This document shows, piece by piece, positions 15,148 to 16,924 of a stretch of 16,924 bases of DNA; within the stretch, counting starts at the first letter, position 1, and each line of letters starts with the position of its first letter. The notes below the pieces were generated by a model. It saw only the letters and a list, made by a program, of their open reading frames with translations, had not been told where the DNA came from and made no database searches. The position numbers were made by a program, and so were the translations under genes. The stretch covers positions 1-16,924 of the forward strand of contig BOBI01000033.1 of NCBI GenBank assembly GCA_026002305.1, in the 5' to 3' direction. Source of the stretch: Spirochaetia bacterium. Its GTDB lineage: Bacteria > Spirochaetota > Spirochaetia > Treponematales > Breznakiellaceae.

Positions 15148-16464
15148 ATGACCGGCATAGAACAATTAAATACCGATAAAACAGAAAAACTTTTTGCGCG
15201 CATCTACGGGGAAGATAATATTGGCGAACAAAAAAAACGCTGGGCGGATCTTATCCAAAAGTTTTATAAGCGGTGGGGCAATAAAAAAAATATTCGCCTT
15301 TTTAGTTCACCCGGACGAAGTGAAATATGCGGTAATCATACGGATCATAATAACGGTAAAACGTTAGGTGCAAGTATTCAACTTGATTGTATAGCCGTTG
15401 TTATACCAAGCAGCGATAATAAAATTTACATTACAGATTATTCATACAATAAAGATTTTCAAATTGATCTGAATAAAGATTTGCGGGAAGAATCGGGCGG
15501 CACAAAAGATTCGCGCGCGCTTCTTTGCGGCATTGCACAAGGGTTTACCAATGCGGGGTTTAACATAGGCGGCTTTAAAGGATGTTTTACAAGCTCCGTT
15601 ATTCCGGCGGCCGGTGTTAGTTCTTCCGCAGCTTTTGAAATGCTGGTATGCGGAATTATAAATAATTTATACAACGGCGGTTCTATACAGATTGAAAAAA
15701 TGGCGGCTATTGGCCAGTATGCGGAAAATAATTATTGGGGGAAAAAATCGGGAATGTTGGATCAAATGGCCTGTGCCGCGGGGGGGCTTGCCGCTTTTGA
15801 TTTTGAAAACCCCGCCTCCCCGCGTATCGAGAAAATTCCGTTTGATTTTGCGACGCAAAAATACCGCATTATTTTAGTAAACTCCGGTAATGGTCATGCC
15901 GATCTAACCGAAGAATATTCAAGTATACCAAATGAAATGAAACAGGTTGCCGGTTTTTTCGGCAAGGATGCTTTGCGCGGTATCCCGCTTGAAACAATAG
16001 TCAACAACCTTTCTGCCATAAGGGCGCAATGCGGGGACCGCGCCGCATTGCGTTCGCTCCATTTTATCATGGAAAATGAAAGGGTTCTGGCACAGATAGA
16101 AGCGCTTAAAAAAAATGATTTTTTGCGCTTCCTGTCTTTGATTACAGAATCGGGTAATTCATCGTGGAAGTGGCTGCAAAATGTTTACGTTCCGCAGGCA
16201 AAGGCGGTTCATCAAAGCGTTTCGGTAAACCTTGCCCTTACAGAAATTTTTATACAAAACAATTGCGCCGGAGGTACCGCCGCCTGCCGTATTCACGGCG
16301 GCGGCTTTGCCGGGGTTATCCAAACCTTTTTACCGGAAAATTTCGTAGACGGTTACACGGCATGGATGCAAAACGCGCTAAAACCCGCCGCAGTGGAAAC
16401 GCCCGCCGTAAAAGTTTTTGCCATGTCGGTACGTCCTGAAGGCTTGGTGGAGATAGATTTTTGA
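15148..16464 (+). CDS. galK: Galactokinase
   Basis: This 438-residue GHMP-family kinase makes galactose 1-phosphate from alpha-galactose and ATP. It has the galactokinase signature SSPGRSEICGNHTDHNNG (about 53-70, with catalytic R57), the ATP-binding PAAGVSSSAAFE (153-164), the catalytic Asp in GMLDQMACAAGG (D205), and the third GHMP motif HGGGFAGVIQTFLP near the C-terminus. It is longer than the usual ~380-390 residues, mostly through an N-terminal helical extension (about 1-48). AAAGGA precedes ATG 15148 and overlaps the end of the regulator gene. No galT or galE follows in the window. Confidence 0.93.
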   Translation: MTGIEQLNTDKTEKLFARIYGEDNIGEQKKRWADLIQKFYKRWGNKKNIRLFSSPGRSEICGNHTDHNNGKTLGASIQLDCIAVVIPSSDNKIYITDYSYNKDFQIDLNKDLREESGGTKDSRALLCGIAQGFTNAGFNIGGFKGCFTSSVIPAAGVSSSAAFEMLVCGIINNLYNGGSIQIEKMAAIGQYAENNYWGKKSGMLDQMACAAGGLAAFDFENPASPRIEKIPFDFATQKYRIILVNSGNGHADLTEEYSSIPNEMKQVAGFFGKDALRGIPLETIVNNLSAIRAQCGDRAALRSLHFIMENERVLAQIEALKKNDFLRFLSLITESGNSSWKWLQNVYVPQAKAVHQSVSVNLALTEIFIQNNCAGGTAACRIHGGGFAGVIQTFLPENFVDGYTAWMQNALKPAAVETPAVKVFAMSVRPEGLVEIDF

Positions 16465-16616
16465 TGGTGATAATCCCGCCGGTGTCTATCCTTTTAGTAT
16501 ACTTTTTATCAGACTTTCGGTATTGCAAGGAAGCCGGAAGTGAACGCGCTGTAAACCGATGGGATGCGGGCATTATCGCGGTGCTTATGGATGAACTACC
16601 GCGCAGCTTGCTCTAA
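16464..16616 (+). CDS. Possible 50-residue frame overlapping the galK stop, maybe a truncated gene
   Basis: The ATG shares its A with the galK TGA (TGATG overlap), an arrangement used for translational coupling. The 50-residue product MVIIPPVSILLVYFLSDF...MDELPRSLL has a hydrophobic first 15 residues and a polar rest. I recognise no family. The stop lies at the presumed left boundary of the IS110-type element, so it may be the 5' remnant of a longer gal-operon gene cut by the insertion, or a chance frame. Coupling to galK favours a real gene. Confidence 0.35.
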   Translation: MVIIPPVSILLVYFLSDFRYCKEAGSERAVNRWDAGIIAVLMDELPRSLL

Positions 16617-16643
16617 ACTTGACCCACAATTTTTCTAAACAAA

Positions 16644-16652
16644 TGATATAAT
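16644..16652 (+). promoter_or_regulatory. Extended -10 promoter of the IS left end
   Basis: TGATATAAT is an exact extended -10 (TGnTATAAT). The nearest -35-like hexamer, TTGACC at 16619-16624, is 22 bp away, which is too far for normal use. Initiation is expected near 16659. In IS621 the guide-RNA promoter is completed only when the element's two ends join as a circle, and a similar split is plausible here. Confidence 0.55.
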
Positions 16653-16658
16653 ACCCTA

Positions 16659-16830
16659 AAAGCATAACTCCGGGAGGGAAAAAATGGTGGAATAGCCGTC
16701 TATATGCAATTCGTCTTTGCATGGTTTCCCAGTATCCGCATCAAAATGCGGTCTACGGTATTTCAAACGGCTTGATTTTCGGAGGAGACTCAAATTTAGA
16801 CAATATGAAGAGCCTCCTAAAGGAATAGGA
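16659..16830 (+). ncRNA. Candidate IS110 bridge RNA (seekRNA)
   Basis: The region from the extended -10 to the transposase gene is non-coding but folds well. AGCCGT (16694-16699) pairs with ACGGCT (16767-16772) and encloses two perfect hairpins: ATGCAA/TTGCAT with a 7-nt loop (16704-16722) and CCGCAT/ATGCGG with a CAAA loop (16736-16751). A separate bulged hairpin follows: GGAGG-(AGA)-CTC (16781-16791) with GAG-CCTCC (16810-16817) and an 18-nt loop. Two guide-bearing domains in a row, ~160-170 nt in all, upstream of an IS110-type transposase, match known bridge RNAs (IS621: 177 nt). The stems are seen directly. Function and exact ends are inference. Confidence 0.62.
16684..16695 (+). other. 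Three-codon reading frame with strong ribosome site
   Basis: ATG GTG GAA TAG follows GGGAGGG at 16672-16678 with good spacing. It lies inside the candidate guide RNA, 25 nt from its predicted start. It could be a ribosome-binding decoy, a minimal leader, or chance. The GGGAAA here (16676-16681) can also pair with TTTCCC (16725-16730) as a pseudoknot. Confidence 0.25.
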
Positions 16831-16882
16831 AACGCGGGTTTACTACTCGTGGTAGAATTAACGCATATAGCTTTAGGAGGCT
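16811..16882 (+). promoter_or_regulatory. 12-bp inverted repeat sequestering the transposase Shine-Dalgarno
   Basis: AGCCTCCTAAAG (16811-16822) is the exact reverse complement of CTTTAGGAGGCT (16871-16882), which contains the transposase ribosome site AGGAGG (16875-16880), 8 nt before its ATG. In RNA this 12-bp stem would hide the site. Bases 16811-16817 are also the 3' strand of the candidate guide-RNA hairpin, so the two structures cannot form together. The 48-nt loop contains a small CTAC/GTAG hairpin (16843-16855). Confidence 0.65.
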
Positions 16883-16888
16883 AAGATT

Positions 16889-16924
16889 ATGGATAAACTA
16901 TATTACATTGGACTGGATGTACAC
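16889..16924 (+). CDS. IS110-family DEDD transposase, N-terminal 12 codons only
   Basis: The last 36 bases translate as MDKLYYIGLDVH and run off the window. The YIGLDVH start, with the first catalytic Asp of the RuvC-like DEDD site at residue 10, is the hallmark of IS110/IS1111 transposases. AGGAGG sits 8 nt upstream. The rest of the protein, including the C-terminal Ser-containing domain, is not visible. The call therefore rests on a short but distinctive motif together with the structured left end. Confidence 0.8.
   Translation, partial: MDKLYYIGLDVH

Larger units (their letters stand above)
16611..16924 (+). mobile_element. IS110-family insertion sequence, left end (runs off the window)
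   Basis: The start of a DEDD-type transposase gene is preceded by ~270 bp of structured non-coding DNA. IS110-group elements carry such a long left end, while the IS1111 group carries its equivalent downstream of the gene. There are no terminal inverted repeats to fix the boundary, as expected for this family. I place the boundary near the CT at 16611-16614 because the bulged-hairpin loop matches the sequence just inside it, but anything up to about 16645 is possible. Confidence 0.75.

Noticed and set aside
16607..16716. Hairpin loop TTCGTCT (16710-16716) as a target guide matching host TTGCTCT (16608-16614)
   Set aside because: Only 5 of 7 bases match, and the segment is a terminal hairpin loop rather than the internal loop that holds target guides in known bridge RNAs.
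1..16924. CRISPR arrays, tRNA or rRNA genes
   Set aside because: I saw no regularly spaced direct repeats and no tRNA or rRNA sequence on either strand when reading the window by eye.

Overview
The window looks like chromosomal DNA from a Treponema-like spirochaete. The evidence is indirect: a very large LptD-like barrel protein with an N-terminal SAP-like helical motif, a DUF3842 protein, a membrane protein of treponemal type, many anaerobic Fe-S redox proteins, and moderate-GC, densely packed genes. I cannot assign a species.

Left part, plus strand (1-5914): the 3' part of a MobA-like guanylyltransferase gene, a 1187-residue LptD/OstA-type outer-membrane protein, an acyl-ACP thioesterase 9 bp behind it, and a PlsC-type acyltransferase behind its own promoter. 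The last three form an envelope and lipid block.

Middle part, minus strand (5926-12935): ten same-strand genes, listed here in transcription order. They are a two-cluster ferredoxin-like protein, NfeD, an SPFH/band-7 protein, an aldo/keto reductase with C-terminal Fe-S motifs, an EFR1-type flavodoxin-ferredoxin, a rhomboid protease, a one-span membrane protein, a ClpP-like protease with an unusual N-terminus, a DUF3842 protein and a DinB-fold protein. Most gaps are under 40 bp. An unlisted 52-codon frame fills the one larger gap before clpP.

Right part, plus strand (13028-16616): a galactose operon of aldose 1-epimerase, LacI-family regulator and galactokinase. It is divergent from the ferredoxin gene across a 92-bp spacer that holds a 13-bp perfect dyad and a second palindrome. 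A 50-codon frame overlaps the galK stop codon. No galT or galE is present in the window.

Right edge (about 16611-16924): the left end of an IS110-family element. The last 36 bases encode the start of a DEDD transposase (MDKLYYIGLDVH). The roughly 270 bases before it are non-coding but highly structured: an extended -10 promoter, a branched stem holding two hairpins, a bulged hairpin with an 18-nt loop, and a 12-bp inverted repeat that covers the transposase Shine-Dalgarno sequence. This is the position and architecture expected for the bridge RNA (seekRNA) that guides IS110 recombinases. The SD-masking repeat shares bases with the last RNA hairpin, so the two folds exclude each other. That suggests a switch between guide RNA and transposase translation, and I regard it as the most interesting item here.
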